Of a stretch of 64,000 nt of DNA, positions 10,511 through 23,099 are shown piece by piece (within the stretch, counting starts at the first letter, position 1; each line of letters opens with the position of its first letter). Source of the stretch: Selaginella moellendorffii. Its lineage: Eukaryota; Streptophyta; Lycopodiopsida; Selaginellales; Selaginellaceae. The stretch spans positions 5,458,199 through 5,522,198 of the forward strand of contig NW_003314261.1 of NCBI RefSeq assembly GCF_000143415.4, written 5' to 3'. The notes under the pieces are model-generated. The model ran no database searches and was not told the DNA's origin. It was given only the letters and a program-made list of their open reading frames with translations. The position numbers were made by a program, and so were the translations under genes.

Positions 10511-13500
10511 TGCAATTTGCAATGTTCTTGGGTTAGTCATAGATGAAAGTTGAATTCTTGAAGCTTGAAGTGATAAAGTATAAGCCACCTTATATGGACA
10601 CTTTGGGAGGTCCACTACCAGCTCATCAAATTTTGTCATGTTCACCAATAGCACTCTTTTCCTACTATAGAAGTATAAATGTTAAACCTTTAGGATTGCA
10701 ATCCACTTGGTGACAAAAGCTGTGGTGAATGGCTAGAAGACCGATGATGTCCAAGATGATATGCTACCAATGACTTTGAATTGACTACCACAGCATCCAT
10801 AATGACAAAATAAGGACTGTCAATTGTTATTAGTATAGGTGTGCACTACAACCACAAATAGTGCATAGCAAAATGAAAATGAGTTAAAGGAATCTAAAGA
10901 AAAAAAAGCAAGAGTGCATAGGGTCATGCTATACCTATGGCCCAGATGGTAGCCCATCTTGAGGATTAGCCTGGATATATTTGGATGTTGAAGTTCCACT
11001 AGATGATAATGTCGATCTTTAGAAGTAATTATGGAATGCTGATGGGGAATTATAAGCTTGCTAGTGTGGTAGCATTGTTAATTCATCCTATGCAAAAAAA
11101 CACATGGAAAAAAAATAAGTACCAATGAAAAACTTATCGAGCTAGAGCACTTATTGCTTCAGGAGGTAGATAGCTAGGTAGTGGCATTTGTACTAATAGA
11201 TGGAGTTGTGGTAGTTGTAGCGGCTAGTGGAGTAGCGGTAGGTGCAAATGGGCTGGTACCAATGGCACTATATAAGCTTGCATAAGCATATCCTGTGATT
11301 GGTGTTGGTGGCAACATTGCAAATTGGACAACACCATGGGCCTGAGGCGTGTGGACGTGCTCATTTTGGATGCTTAGGCTGTTACTTTCCAAAGAAGGCA
11401 AGGAGAAAGAAACATGCAAGGGGTTTTGCATGTGTTGCAACATATGCAATGTTAAACAACACTCTGCTTTCTCAAATGCAACTAAGAGTTATGGGTGGGA
11501 TGTTGTTGGAGTTGATGTCCATGTTTTGGAGCCTAGCAAATTGAGTGGTTGGTGCGTGTCCTATGGGACTGTTAGCTGTATTGACTATAAAACATCAAGT
11601 GGTTGGGTTGTTTCCTATATAGTGTCTACTACTGTTAAGCCTGAAAATCATAAAGGATTAGTTATGTAAACTTAATAAAGCAGAAACTACCCACTGTTGC
11701 AACAATGGTGCTCTTGTTTAGGTAGTGGTCCTATGATTAGGGAAGTGTGCGCTAGAAGCCTTACCTTTGGTTAGATCAATATAACATTGAGTGTAAACCC
11801 TAATCCCAAACATGGCAACCCTAAAATTTAGAAAAGTCATTTGAATTTGAAATTTACACTAAAGAACACTCTAATAGTTTTCTCCAAGTATGGCTAAATA
11901 TAATTTTTCTAAAGCTCATTGCTTTGCTAGTGTTGTTGTAGGTAAGGCACTCTCAATGTAAAATGGTAGATCTACACTTGCAACATCAACCATTGCACAT
12001 TTTATTGTTAGATCTAAATGAAGTAGATACTACTTATCCAAATTGAGTCCCTCCTGATGCATCAAGAAAGCCTAGTTATAAACAGTACTAAAAGTTTCTA
12101 AGGTAGCTAAGTAGACGGGAATAGATTAAAATAAATTATTCTATTCTTGCTCTAAAGATTACCTCTAGTAAAGCTGTATCTTCGACATTGGAAAGAAATG
12201 GTTTAGGTATGTTTTCAATATCTTTTCTACCAATAGCTAGCATAATTCTATAGAAGCACAATTTAGGAAGAATTTTGTAACATTACCAATATTATTACCC
12301 AAGCTTTCATTCTATCGGTTGAAATAAGTTTGCAAGAACATAATGTAGCACACATGGTTTTTACTCTTTATTCTATGGTGATTTACCATGAAGCAATATC
12401 TAAACCCTTTATATGCCATGTGTCACATGCCATGTGTCCATAGAACAGTGGTGTGAAACCCAAGGTTTAGAGCCTTGGGCTATTAAACGAAGGAACGATG
12501 CTAAACCCTTAAGCATGGAGCCAAGGAGTGATGGAATCGGACCATGGAGCAACTCTTGAGCATATAACCCAAAGGGCGCAGGGACAGGAGCCTGGAGCGA
12601 CTTGGAACAGTCTTAGAGCAACCAACATCCCAATGCTAGGACTAATATGCAAAACAGAGCCAAACAAAGTCTAGCACTATTTTAGCATACTGGTGGCCTA
12701 ACGTGAAGATATGGGTACTCCACCAGCTAGCATGGAATGGAACTTAGGCTTAAACCCAAGCTAGACACAAAACAAAGACAAACACACAAGTGAGAGCTAA
12801 ATTATGCCTCAAGTTCGTCAACCATGCCCGACCTACCCACTATCCCTACTATACATTTGGAACCCCTCACATCCCCCCCCCCCCTTTTAGGAACACACGC
12901 TTTGGGCTTTCACCCTAAGCCTCCCTTAGTATCAAGAGTTAGTCTTTGGGAGAAGCTTAAAACTTATTAAATATGGAATATCCATTCTCAAGAGGAGCAA
13001 CTAAATGCAATGGAGAGGGGCATTGATTTTGCTTTTGAACCTGAATAAAATTTTATAATGTTGTGGAAGAATAAACTTAAAGAAATCTAGATTTAGTGGT
13101 ATTTTCAATTTCAAATCGAATCGCCATGGTAATATTGTTTACTGATCAAATTAATGATCAAATCAACACAATTAAAATAACATAAAAACAACAATACTTT
13201 CCCTAGATTGCGAATTTGGACATGGGACGAACACCATTGTGTTCCGAATAATCTTTACATTCTGTAGATATGCCAAATGAGCAAATCTGGACACTTTCCA
13301 TAAATAGCATTTGGGATCGAAATGAGATTAACACAAAGGGCATGATAGTGAGGGTGTTTGGCAGACACAGTAAGCTATCATCTAGTGATATTGAGGGACT
13401 AATTTTAATACACGAGGGTTTTTCTCACTAGCAAGTGCAAGATAAAACGAGACGGAAACTCTTTACTGGGCTAAGTATGCTTAGTTAATAACACGTAGGA

Positions 13501-15163
13501 ATTCTTTAATGGCTATTTTATCCCCATTTATCCCCTAAGGTTCCAAGAATCCATGGTGACAGTATATCCAAATCTCATCCCATGATCACATGCGCTACAC
13601 ATAAGATGGCCTAAAGTAATCACAACATCGATATGGACAGACCTCATAGAGATTCTAGGGTGCAACATAGTGCAAAATATCCTTCTTGAGGTATGGAGCA
13701 AAGACATAAAATAGACTCTACTTGTGCCATGGATTAAATTCCTATGTCTTCCATAGCCTTGAAAAGATGTTTATAAAACCATACCACACGCTCAAAAAGC
13801 TCTCTCCACAAATGCTCTATGCATTGTAAAATGAAATGAATTTAGCCTTTATTTGGACAAAACTCTAACATTGTGAGTACCTAATTACGTGTTAATATCC
13901 CATATATGAAGATCCTAGCTGCTAGACCCCAATAGTGGACCATATCCCTCTTGATCTCATTGTGCTCTAGAGCATTGTTGCTCCAAATGCACTTGAACCT
14001 TCTAAATCGATGAACAGCCTACACATATGTATTGAATATTGCATAGGATTCTTTAAAGGTAGCCAACTCGCAAGCTACAATATAATAAGTTGCCCTGCAA
14101 ATAATGATATGTGCATAGAAACCATAGATTTTAAATTTACAATATGCTACAATAAATATGTTATCACATGTGATCACAAAAAGGTAAAAATGAAAGAATA
14201 CTTATAATCTATATAGCAAAGTGCATATGCCTCTTTGTTCTTGTAAATCTATCATTAAATCCTTGTTAAGTACCTCTATTGCAGCCTTGTTGTATTATGA
14301 GTGACTAAAGCCTCACGAATTTGGTGTCAACTAAACTAATATCCTTCGGTCCAACAATTAGATTGAGAATTGATAATACCCTAATTTGTGCCACGTTGGT
14401 TCATGGCATTGTTAGTCCGGACATGATGAAGTACCTTTTTAGGTGGTACCTTATAGTATACACCTCTCCAATTTAGATCAACAAGCCATATATATTTGTA
14501 TAGTGTTGGCTTAGAAATTCTAATATAGCATATAAAGTAAGCAGTAATTTTAGTCTCAAGGATCTTCAGGTGCATCCAAGTGCCAAATACGGCCGGACTA
14601 CCAAATCCTCTAATCGCAAAAAATGATGAAAGCATGTAAATAAATTAAATCTAAAAGGCTGAAAACTAACCAAACCTTTGGGGTTGCTATCCACACCTAA
14701 AACCACAATTCAAGTCACTAAAATTGGATGGAAAGCCATCCTCCTCCTCTTCCTCCACATTTTCCAATAAACCTAAAAGGAAAGGTTTCAGTGATACAAA
14801 TTTGAAGCAAACCTGTATACTTGTAGTGAATCAAAGCCTTTCCAACATTTCCCACAAAAACATTTAAAATCAATCACACTAGATGTGGAAGGTAACTTGG
14901 TTTGCTGCCAAGAAACATGAATAACAAGGCATTAAGGCAAGGCACTAAAGCAAAGAAGTGTCTCCTAAGACATGATGAATCTTTAGGTTATGACATCTAT
15001 TCACAAAGGTATGTATAACACAATGCTCATATTATAGGGACATCATTCACCATTGGGCTAGCATCCATGGGATTGACATTTAATGCTAATCCAATAGATA
15101 AATGCCATGTGGACACCCTGAAATAGACTGCTGTATTTTCTACTTTTTAGGAATTGTATGCCA
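10511..15163. other. AT-rich repeat block between the two SBP 3' copies
   Basis: About 4.6 kb of AT-rich, CpG-poor sequence with no long open frame. Apart from the broken LTR at 12344-13515 I recognise nothing in it. Both ends join the duplicated SBP-derived sequences abruptly. Confidence 0.6.
12344..13515 (-). repeat. Truncated LTR, same family as the 31.6-43.7 kb element (family 1)
   Basis: Reverse complement of the family 1 LTR. It begins with the inverted LTR end (TGTAGCACACATGG), continues through the CCATAGGATAAAGG region and the poly(C)/poly(G) tract at about 12868-12881, and reaches the TAGGAATTC region, where homology stops. The first 200 or so bases of the LTR are missing. No primer binding site adjoins it. 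Confidence 0.75.
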
Positions 15164-16519
15164 TAGTAGCAGAGCTGCACATGCTTTTGTTTTGTTTTCT
15201 TTCTCGTGTTCTAACATGTTTCTTGGTGCTGGTTTAGCTTTGGGAAGCTTTCCTCTCTTGTCTGCACAGCTTTCGAGGTATTCGGCTTTGTTTTCTTTGC
15301 TTTCTGCTGCTCCTGTTTGTGGGAGACTAACATCGTAGCTGCTTTGTCCTGCAGATCTTTGACTTGGCCTGGACACGCAAGAAAAGGGATCCGAGCGAGA
15401 AGCACTGACACGCGATGGGGAAAGGGTCTTGACACACATAATCGCCGTGAGTGTTTGGATCAAAAGCTCTAGCTAGCGACAGGAGGAGTGGCTCTCACTC
15501 GATCAGGACGAACTCAATCAGGAAAGAAGAAAGGAAAGAAGTATAGAGAAGTGATCTGCAAACCGGCTGTGGAAACGTGGATCAAAGCTTTGGTTGGCTG
15601 GCTGGTTTGGTGGCGAGCGTATTGAAGAATTGGAAGGCGAGAGTGGGATTTTAATGGGTTGGGTCACTGTTTGGTGGAGGCCTTTTCCAAAAGAAATTCA
15701 TTCTCGTTTTATGGCTTTGGTTTCGCCCCCATTCTTTTTCTTCTTTATTGAACGCTCGCGAAGATCTGGGAAGAATGAAAATTTTCATAGCGTGAAGAGC
15801 TTTTGTTTATGATTTTGAGCCGTTTGACCGTTTACCGTACGAGTCTTTTGAAGAGAAATTTACCGCCAAATTCTCTGTTTTAGGGTTTTTTTTTCTTTCC
15901 TAGGGTTCTTGCTTGCGATGGATCAATCATCCAATCCCGCTGCTGGAGTCGTAGAAGGAGGAGCCGAAGGAGGAGGATCGGGCTCGCTGGATCTCCGAGT
16001 GGCCGTGGCCGCGGTGATGGTGGTGATGGTGGAGCGCCGCCGCGGCGAGGACGGGCTTGACGTCTGCGTCGACAGAAGAGGTGAGCTGCTGCGGGTGAGC
16101 CGGATTGTTGCCGCTGGAGTGGATTGGATTGTTTTCGATGAGCGCCAGCAGCTGGTGCTGGGTGCCTGGGTGATTCAAGGCCGCGGAGCTTTGCATGCTT
16201 TGGTTCAAGCCCAGCCTTCCCAGTTGGTGCTCGGATCTCGCCAGTACGAATTGCTGCTGCTGCGGGCTGGAGTTCATTTGTAAGCTCGAGGTCTGATCGA
16301 TGCTTTCCCTGCTAGGTGGTGGTGGCGGTGGCGGCGGCGTGAAAGTTTGCAAAGGTCGAGCCAGCCATGGAACCGAGTGGTGGTGCTGTTGCTCCACCAT
16401 AGCTGAGGAGCTGTAGGAGGCGACCGGAGAGGTTTGCTGGTGAGCACTGCTGCCTATCCCGGCTGACGATAGCGACAGGCTCGGGCCTTGCAGGTACTGC
16501 TGGTACACGGATTCTTGCG
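15164..16519. repeat. Right copy of the 1.36 kb SBP 3'-end duplication
   Basis: Direct repeat of 9158-10510. Its left 750 bases are the downstream flank of the SBP gene and its right 590 bases are the gene's C-terminal coding region. CpG loss in this copy is concentrated at its left edge, about 15164-15380. Confidence 0.85.
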
Positions 16520-18267
16520 TCCCTGGAGATTGCCGGGTACTCTGTGCGGAAGATGGTGTCCGTGAAACCACCGAAAGTACGAGTGCTTGTACGTCGGAGC
16601 TGGGAAGCGGTGTTGCTGCTTGCTGCCCGGCTTGGGCCGAGCGCATTAACGAGCTCCTGCTGCTCGCTGCCGCGAGTTTCTCGTCCATTGTCCCGAAGCT
16701 GGGGGACTGCTGCTGCTGGTGGCCTTGCAGCCTGTTTGCTCCTCCTGAGCTGAGACTATCCCTGTCCGTGAGAGATGCTGTTGGGGAGTTACTTTTGTGG
16801 TGGAGCAGCATTGTTGGCTTGTGGTCGCCTTCGATTACTACACAGGCACAAGCACTGGTACGTTAGCTATGTTTTCTTTTTCATTCTTTCATTTCTCTCT
16901 GTTTTTTAATTCCAGTTATTTGAAAGAGTATAGTATTCTTCGACTTACTTGTGCGTATGTTTGTAGATTGTTCCTCGGATTTAAATGGCTCCGAGGATAT
17001 GGTGGCTACGGCACTGTGCTGCGGCTTTCGCCGCCGACGGTTATGGTCGGCGAGTCGCTTTCTACAGCTTCTTTTCGTGTCGTCAAACTCTGATAAGGGG
17101 TGGAACCTGACGAGACAACGAACCAGTAGCAACGTAAGCATGTAGAACCTTTGGGTTTAAGAAATTCTCTCGCCTTTCCGTTTATGTTGCTACTGGTTTA
17201 TGTTCCCTCTCTTTTTTTTTTTCTTGTCTGCACAACTAAAGCTTCTCTTTTCATAAATGCAGATTCTAGCTACAGGCAAAGATCACACGGAGAACATCAC
17301 AGGGTGAAGATTGTCGATGCAACAAGGAGAGCTGAAGAAGCAACGGTGAGAGAGATACGTACCTGCTGCATTGCTGGCAAAACCGTTGAGTCTGTGCATT
17401 GGCAATTACGTTGGGTGCTTTCGAGTGTATCTCGCAGACTTTGTGCCGCCGGTGGTAATGCTTGGCTTTGCTCAAGTCCGCTGCACATCCTTGCACTTGG
17501 CACATAGGCGCATGAGTCCCTAGAGCGTTCATGCGGCTCCTTTTCCCCAGTCTAGCCGAGTCCTCGGCCGAGAAGTACGTCCGTCCTCCCAGATTGAGTC
17601 CTATCCTAGCGTGTGGCTCCAGCGAGTACATGTCTTCCCTCTTGACAAAGTCGAGCATGTTTTTGTGTTCCGCTGACTCCAGCATTTGCATTCCCAAGAA
17701 TCTCCTCCGCTGGTCGTAGGACCGGAGCTCCGCATTGAGGTCGCTCGGCGGACAGGCTGATCCGTGAGCGTAAAATCCCGTTGCCTGTTGCTGTTGCTGC
17801 AAGTTTTGTGCTGCTTGGTGATGGTGGTGACTTTGGCTTTGCTGATGGTATCCGTCGCTCAATCCCCCGGCGTAGCTTCTCAGGCCCGGGCCAGCGCTGT
17901 AGCTCGCAGCAATGGACAAGCCAGGGTGGTGGTGGTGTGCGAGAGCAGTGGCCGAGTAATTGGCAGCGACATTGTACTGCCTGGCGTTGCAAAGAGCTGT
18001 GGCTGTCGGGAGTGCTAAAAGTTGAGGCTTGCGCTCTCCATCTCCAGCTCCTCCGACGAGCTCCGCTGTAGCTGCTCCTCCTCCCGGATGATTTTGGTGG
18101 TGGACGAGTAGCATCTGGCTTTCCCAGTCCCACTCGGGACGAGCTGCTGCTGCTCCCCCTTGGTGGTGATAAGTCGCACCGCTGTGAGGCGTGGCCGCGT
18201 GATCCCAGTTATCTGTTACCCAGCTGGGATCCCCGTGTTGCCCCGAAGGATTTGGAGATGGATTCAT
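15927..18267 (-). CDS. SBP-box (SQUAMOSA promoter-binding-like) transcription factor
   Basis: Nuclear DNA-binding regulator recognising GTAC-core sites (family knowledge). Exons 18267-17363, 17106-16949 and 16837-15927 give exactly 658 codons. The SBP domain is residues about 256-330. Zinc site one is C256, C261, C278 and H281; zinc site two is C297, C300, H304 and C316; the bipartite nuclear signal is KRSCRKRL to RRRRK. Intron 1 falls in the conserved CSR|FHP position. Both flanks are rich in Gln, His and Ser, including a His run near the C-terminus. Exon 3 carries a near-match to the miR156 site at 16070-16088. A two-codon upstream frame overlaps the start. The gene's 3' end is duplicated at 9.2-10.5 kb. 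Confidence 0.93.
16070..16088 (-). promoter_or_regulatory. miR156-like target site with a one-base gap
   Basis: The mRNA reads CAGCTCACCTCTTCTGTCG. Against the usual SPL site it keeps GCTCAC and CTCTTCTGTC but lacks one T between them, so miR156 would carry a single bulged base near its position 12. It lies in the last exon downstream of the SBP domain, where miR156 sites are usually found. Confidence 0.4.
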
Positions 18268-18272
18268 CCCAT
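18264..18272 (-). promoter_or_regulatory. Two-codon upstream ORF overlapping the SBP start codon
   Basis: ATGGGATGA: the uORF (Met-Gly-stop) ends on the TGA that overlaps the main ATG. A likely leader-intron acceptor (TGCTTGCAG) lies just upstream. Confidence 0.5.
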
Positions 18273-21200
18273 CAGTCGCTGCAAGCAGGCTTGTCGCCAG
18301 GACTATCGAGTGAGTACTTGATATGCTGCTACTTCTATACTAAATACTTCTGCTTGTTACAGCAGACAGTCCTGTCGGGGAAGAGAATTGGAAAAATCCC
18401 AAAGGTGAGGGAGTCTCGGCCGCTGTAAAGCTGTGCACTTACTTCGAATGTGAGCTCGGGCCTTCGCTTTTGGTGCTCCCTTGCGGCGGCGGTGGCGGCG
18501 GCCGTTACCAAGAACACTAGTTGCAAGTAAGTTGCCGGTAGTATGATACTTTGGTCCTCTCTTCCTCCTGCCCGGGAGAGAGACGCGCTCTTCTCATTCA
18601 TCGCTTTTGGCCCTTACAGCTGGAAGGAGCCGTCCAATACATGGACTGGCCGGGACAAAGATCAAGCAAGCAAGAACAGCTAGACTTCACACACACACGA
18701 GAACGAAGTAGGCCCTGAGGCTCAGGATGATACAATAGATATGGCTTCCAAAGCATCGTACAAGCAGGAGCAGCAGTAAAAAGAAGGAGTACGATACTCG
18801 AACGCGAGCAGTAGTAGCAGTAGCAGGAGGAGGAGCAGCTGTAGCAGCGGCAGTCGCAGCGCAGCAGGAGAGAAAACGATGATGATGAGGATGATGATGA
18901 TGATGATGATATCAAGGCCCAAAGAAGAAGTTTCTGCTACTCGAGCTCCCGCAAAGCGTTACTCACCTCCACCAAGCAGCACCGGGCCAGGACTACACTC
19001 ATTTTTTCTCCTCAACAAGAAGAGAGAAGCAGCACAGCAAGCAACGCCGAGCAAAGCAATGCAAAAGGAGGAGCGGCCGAAAAGAAAAGAAGGAAAAAGG
19101 AGTGCTCTTCGCAACGGGAGAAGAAGTAAGTTCTTCGTCTGTTTTTCTCGCCTCTTCTTGACTGTGGATCATTCAGGAGCAGGGCTCGCGCTCCTCACAT
19201 TTTGTCACTCGAGAGCCACCAGCTTATTCGTCGAGAACGAAAGAGCAAACAAGAAGAAGGCGCGGGAAAGAGCAAAGCAGCCATGGCCAGGAAAAAATGG
19301 GAGGAGGCGTCCGAGGAAGAGAAAGAAAAAAGCACGGAGGGGGAGCGGTGCCGCTACTGCGCCGCGGGGGCCCCAACGGCGGCGCCGCCTGTATGCATGT
19401 GTGCATGGCAGGGAGCAGTAAATGCACCGGTACGGAGTGAAAAGACGGCAGTACGACCGAGGGTACGGCGCTCCAGGGGGATGTTATTTTGGGGCACGCA
19501 AGTGACGTAAGCTGGGTCTGGGAATGTAAGTGGCTAGGCTGCTTGCTCAAAGCTTTGGCTTGCATTTTTCTTCGATTTGTTTTTCTTGTTCTTGCTTGAT
19601 ATTTTGTCTTGCCTGTTTTTCTGTTGTCTCAGTGACTAGTAGACTACTACTACTGACTGTAAGTGTTTTATGTGTTTTGAGGTTGAGCTGGGCTGCTGTG
19701 GACTGGAGTGGAGCATTTTGATTGGAAGAGGACTGGTGCTACTTTCAATCCATTCAAGTCTAGTCTGGTCAGTTGTGTGTTCTTATTTTGCCTGTGTCAC
19801 TGCTGTGGGCCTGGCCACTGTTCTGCTGCTTCTGCTGCTACTGATTTCTGGCTTGGCTGGCTGGCGGGCTACTTTTGTGTGTGAGAGTGATCATTTAGTT
19901 TTGGGAAACCTGGAGAAGTTGACGGTTTATGTGTTGCTTACTAAACAGGTGTTCCGGCTTACAGCAGGGATTAATGCGGGACGACGTTTCATGGAATGTA
20001 CAGAAAGAGATTTGCGTGGGAGAATGAGGAGGGAGTTTTTGCCTGGGGGAGGAGAGAAAGGCGGGAGGAGACGAGCGAGGTATGTAATCCATTATTACTG
20101 ATCGTTTGTTCCTCCTGAGAAGTGGAGGAACGGAGCTCCGTTTGTCTCATTTAATTCTCGGCCTATGTTTTACTTTCCTTTTCCACAGGGTTCCAGTGTC
20201 CTCGCATTCAAATGTTTGTAAGGAAACGAAAGCAAGCAAGCTCAAGGAGCACACGATGTCTACAGTCTGTCATTTTTCCATCAGATACGACCATCATGCC
20301 GCTTCCCTGAAGGTTTAGATCTCCGCATCGTTGCTCTTATTTTACTCTTGTCATCGCTTTTATAGCCAGGAAATTTCGCTTTCTTAGCTAAATTGGCCAC
20401 TTATTGTCAGGGCCGGGACCGGGATCACTTTCAAACGGATACGTCATCACATACCAAGATCTCAGACGAGTTAAGAACAGATTGATTGATCCATCTTGGC
20501 TTAACTTCGTTTTCCTCTTTTCCTTTCAGCGCAATCGACGTCTTGTCTCGTCAAAAACTTTAAGCAGTAGTTTGAGGTGAACTCATCATTGTTTGTCGTC
20601 TCGCACCAGATCCATCTTTCACAGCAATCCCCTCGGCCACCTCACACCGCATCCCCCGTAAGTGATTGGAATTTCCCACCAGCTGTGTGCATATAATGGC
20701 ACGAATTTTTTCCTTCAGGGGGTCCATGCCACACCAAAGCGCTGTCCTGTTCCATCTTTGTTTCTGCCGGTGCTGCTTCTCGAAACACAAAGCTAAGTAA
20801 CCGACGGTGATCTTGTTACGCTAAAAAGCAATAATTGGCCACAGGACGTCGGCTGGCTGTGGATGTTTCTCGGTACTCTCTAGTATCCATCGTGCTGCAC
20901 TTGGGGGGAGACATACGTATACAGCAACGTATAGTGTAAGTGCGTCCTTTAATCTCTTCTACCCCCAATGACTAGGAGAAATGACTAATGCCCCGAGATA
21001 ATGTTTGTTTGTTTCGCAGTTGCCGTGGAAGTCCTCGTTGATTGATTGAGTCCCTCGCTCACGACGGAACGGGAAAGTCCCATTCAAGGAAAGCGACTGT
21101 AAAGACATGTGGGTACTCCTGCGGACCTCCACTTTATGCTGCTTCTTTTCCCAGTCGGGAAGGCGAGCGTGTTTCTTTGTTTTCTCAAGTCCGTGCAAAT

Positions 21201-22265
21201 ATATTCTCTAGAATCTCACGCTTCCTTTTCCTGTGCAGCCCCTCTAGAGCTATCCTAGAAAGCGAGAAGAAGCGAGAAGAAGCGAGACCTTTGCTTCGTG
21301 GAGCAAGCAATGGGCGATGGGTGGATAGAGACATCGATCCAATCAATATCGCGAGAAGGAATGGCGCATCTCTTCTTGTTCTTCTTCCACAGGAGGAAAA
21401 GAGGGGACGTAGCAAGAAAAAGGAAGAAAAGCGGGAGACAGGGTGGTGATTGCGATCATCCGATATGAAATCGTCCTGTGGGACAAAGAGGCAGCGCAAG
21501 GGGAGGTTCCCAAACATGGACAATTTTTGTCGTTCCAGCGCACGACCGATGCTGCGCATTATTTCGCGGCCACCAACAACACATATAACTAGATATGCTT
21601 CAAAGAACTCAGCAAGGCAAGGAGCCCCCCGCGGGGAGGAAAGGAATAGCAAGGACTTGTTACTCGCAGTACGGGGGAGGGTACGGACGTGGATCCTGGG
21701 GGGATAATTGGGGAGCTTTAAAAGATTGGAAAGAGCGCAGCACTAGTGTCACACCGGCATATCAGTGTTGGGTAGTGGGAAATCTTGGACGCGGAATTAG
21801 GTCACGTGCTCGATCGCGGCCGTTGGCAGTCGGCGGCGGAGATCGGCCCACTTGGTGGCCTGCCCGCCGTCGGTGCTGGGGGGCCATCCGACGGGCGTGG
21901 TCGAACTACTTTTCTGTCGTGGACTGCGAGAAAAATGTAGGGTTTGCGACGAAGGAAGCGACAGAGGGGAGGGAGAAAGATCGATGCGGCCGCGGCGGGG
22001 AGGGCGGGGAATGCGTAGCTGAAAGCTCCCATCGGATCGCTCTTCTTGCGGGGAATTCGGGTATGTTTTGGCGTTGCGCTCGCTCTCTCAGGCAAGAAAT
22101 CTCGGTGTCTAGGGTCTTTGTCGCCAGGAATTGGCTCCATGCACGTAGATCTCGCGGGCAAGCACGGCATGGAGTTGGCGATCCGGCAGCAGCAGCGCGG
22201 CAGCCGCGATCAGTGAGAATTTCCCCTCCGGGAGGGGGGCCGGGAGAGCGTTTTCTCTTTGATCA
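18273..22265. other. SBP leader/promoter and intergenic DNA, no supported gene
   Basis: Between the divergent SBP (minus) and CASP-like (plus) genes. It contains a (GAT)n repeat at about 18878-18910 and Gly/Arg-type GC-rich frames at 18.9-19.5 kb that show no domain or splice logic. The GC-rich stretch 21.6-22.2 kb is probably promoter and leader of the CASP-like gene. I see no further gene. Confidence 0.5.
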
Positions 22266-22935
22266 ATGGACGCTAGCCATCCCGCAGTGTATCCTGTAGG
22301 AGTGCCTCCAACAGCCGTCGATCCACCTCCACGAGTGCGCATGAAGGACTACGAGGGAATGCCCAGTACTTTGGGTGGCCTTGTGCTGCGATCTGGCCAG
22401 TTTGCTTGCGCAGTCACGGCCTTGAGCATCATGATCTCCATTCCAGATTTCTCGTCGGTCACAGCCTTCTGGTGAGAGAAAGCTCTTTAAGTTTTTGTTT
22501 TATGCCTTCCTTGTTCTAAGTGCTGGTCTTTTCTTCCTTTTTGGTTGACAGCTATCTAGTCGCAGCAATGGCATTGCAATTGTTGTGGAGCGTGAGCCTC
22601 GCAGTCGTGGACGGATACGCTCTACTTTTGAGAAGAACTCTCCACAATCCAGTGCTTTTGAGCCTTCTTGTTATTGGAGACTGGGTAAGCAAATGGAAAA
22701 TTAGAATCTTTTCATGAGATTGCTTTTTGCGACGATTTGGCAGGTCACCTCCACCCTCAGTCTCGCAGCTGCGTGCTCCTCGGCCGGTATCACTGTTTTG
22801 ATCGACAGCGATCTTGCACAGTGCGCTCACAATCACTGTGGAAGGTATGAAGCAGCGGTGGCCATGGCATTTTTGACTTGGTTCTTGGTCTCGCTCTCGT
22901 TCTTCTTTTCGTTTTGGTTGCTCGCAACAAGGTAG
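22266..22935 (+). CDS. CASPL5: CASP-like membrane protein, subgroup 5
   Basis: Small four-span membrane protein of the CASP/CASP-like (MARVEL-related) family, which form plasma-membrane scaffolds. Exons 22266-22471, 22552-22684 and 22744-22935 give 176 residues. TM1 contains the conserved Arg (VLRSGQFAC), TM2 is about [16 protein letters not shown]3 carries the conserved Asp (LLVIGDW), and TM4 is [18 protein letters not shown]. An extracellular loop has a C..HNHCGRY motif. All three junctions are in phase, with introns of 80 and 59 bases. The protein lacks the CASP-specific first-loop signature, so a general CASP-like role rather than a Casparian strip function is inferred. Confidence 0.92.
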
Positions 22936-22961
22936 AGACAAACGCAAAAAAAGGACTAAAA

Positions 22962-22995
22962 AAGAGAGAGTGAGAGAGAGAGAGAGAGAGAGAGA
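22962..22995. repeat. (GA)n microsatellite
   Basis: Run of GA units directly downstream of the CASP-like gene. Confidence 0.85.
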
Positions 22996-23099
22996 ACTCA
23001 AAGTTGGCACTCGATGTAAAGACCAGACCACAAAGTGTAAATTGGCTTTTTGTCAAGTAGAAAAGATTATCCTAACGAAACTTTGAGAACACATTAGCT

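Noticed and set aside
18879-19510. Arg/Lys/Glu-rich plus-strand frames up to 180 codons
   Set aside because: Low complexity GC/GA-rich sequence between divergent genes, with no domain, no splice logic, and overlap with a (GAT)n repeat.
21595-22299. 234-codon plus-strand frame just upstream of the CASP-like gene
   Set aside because: GC-rich leader and promoter DNA. The frame has no domain and overlaps the verified start of the CASP-like gene in another phase.
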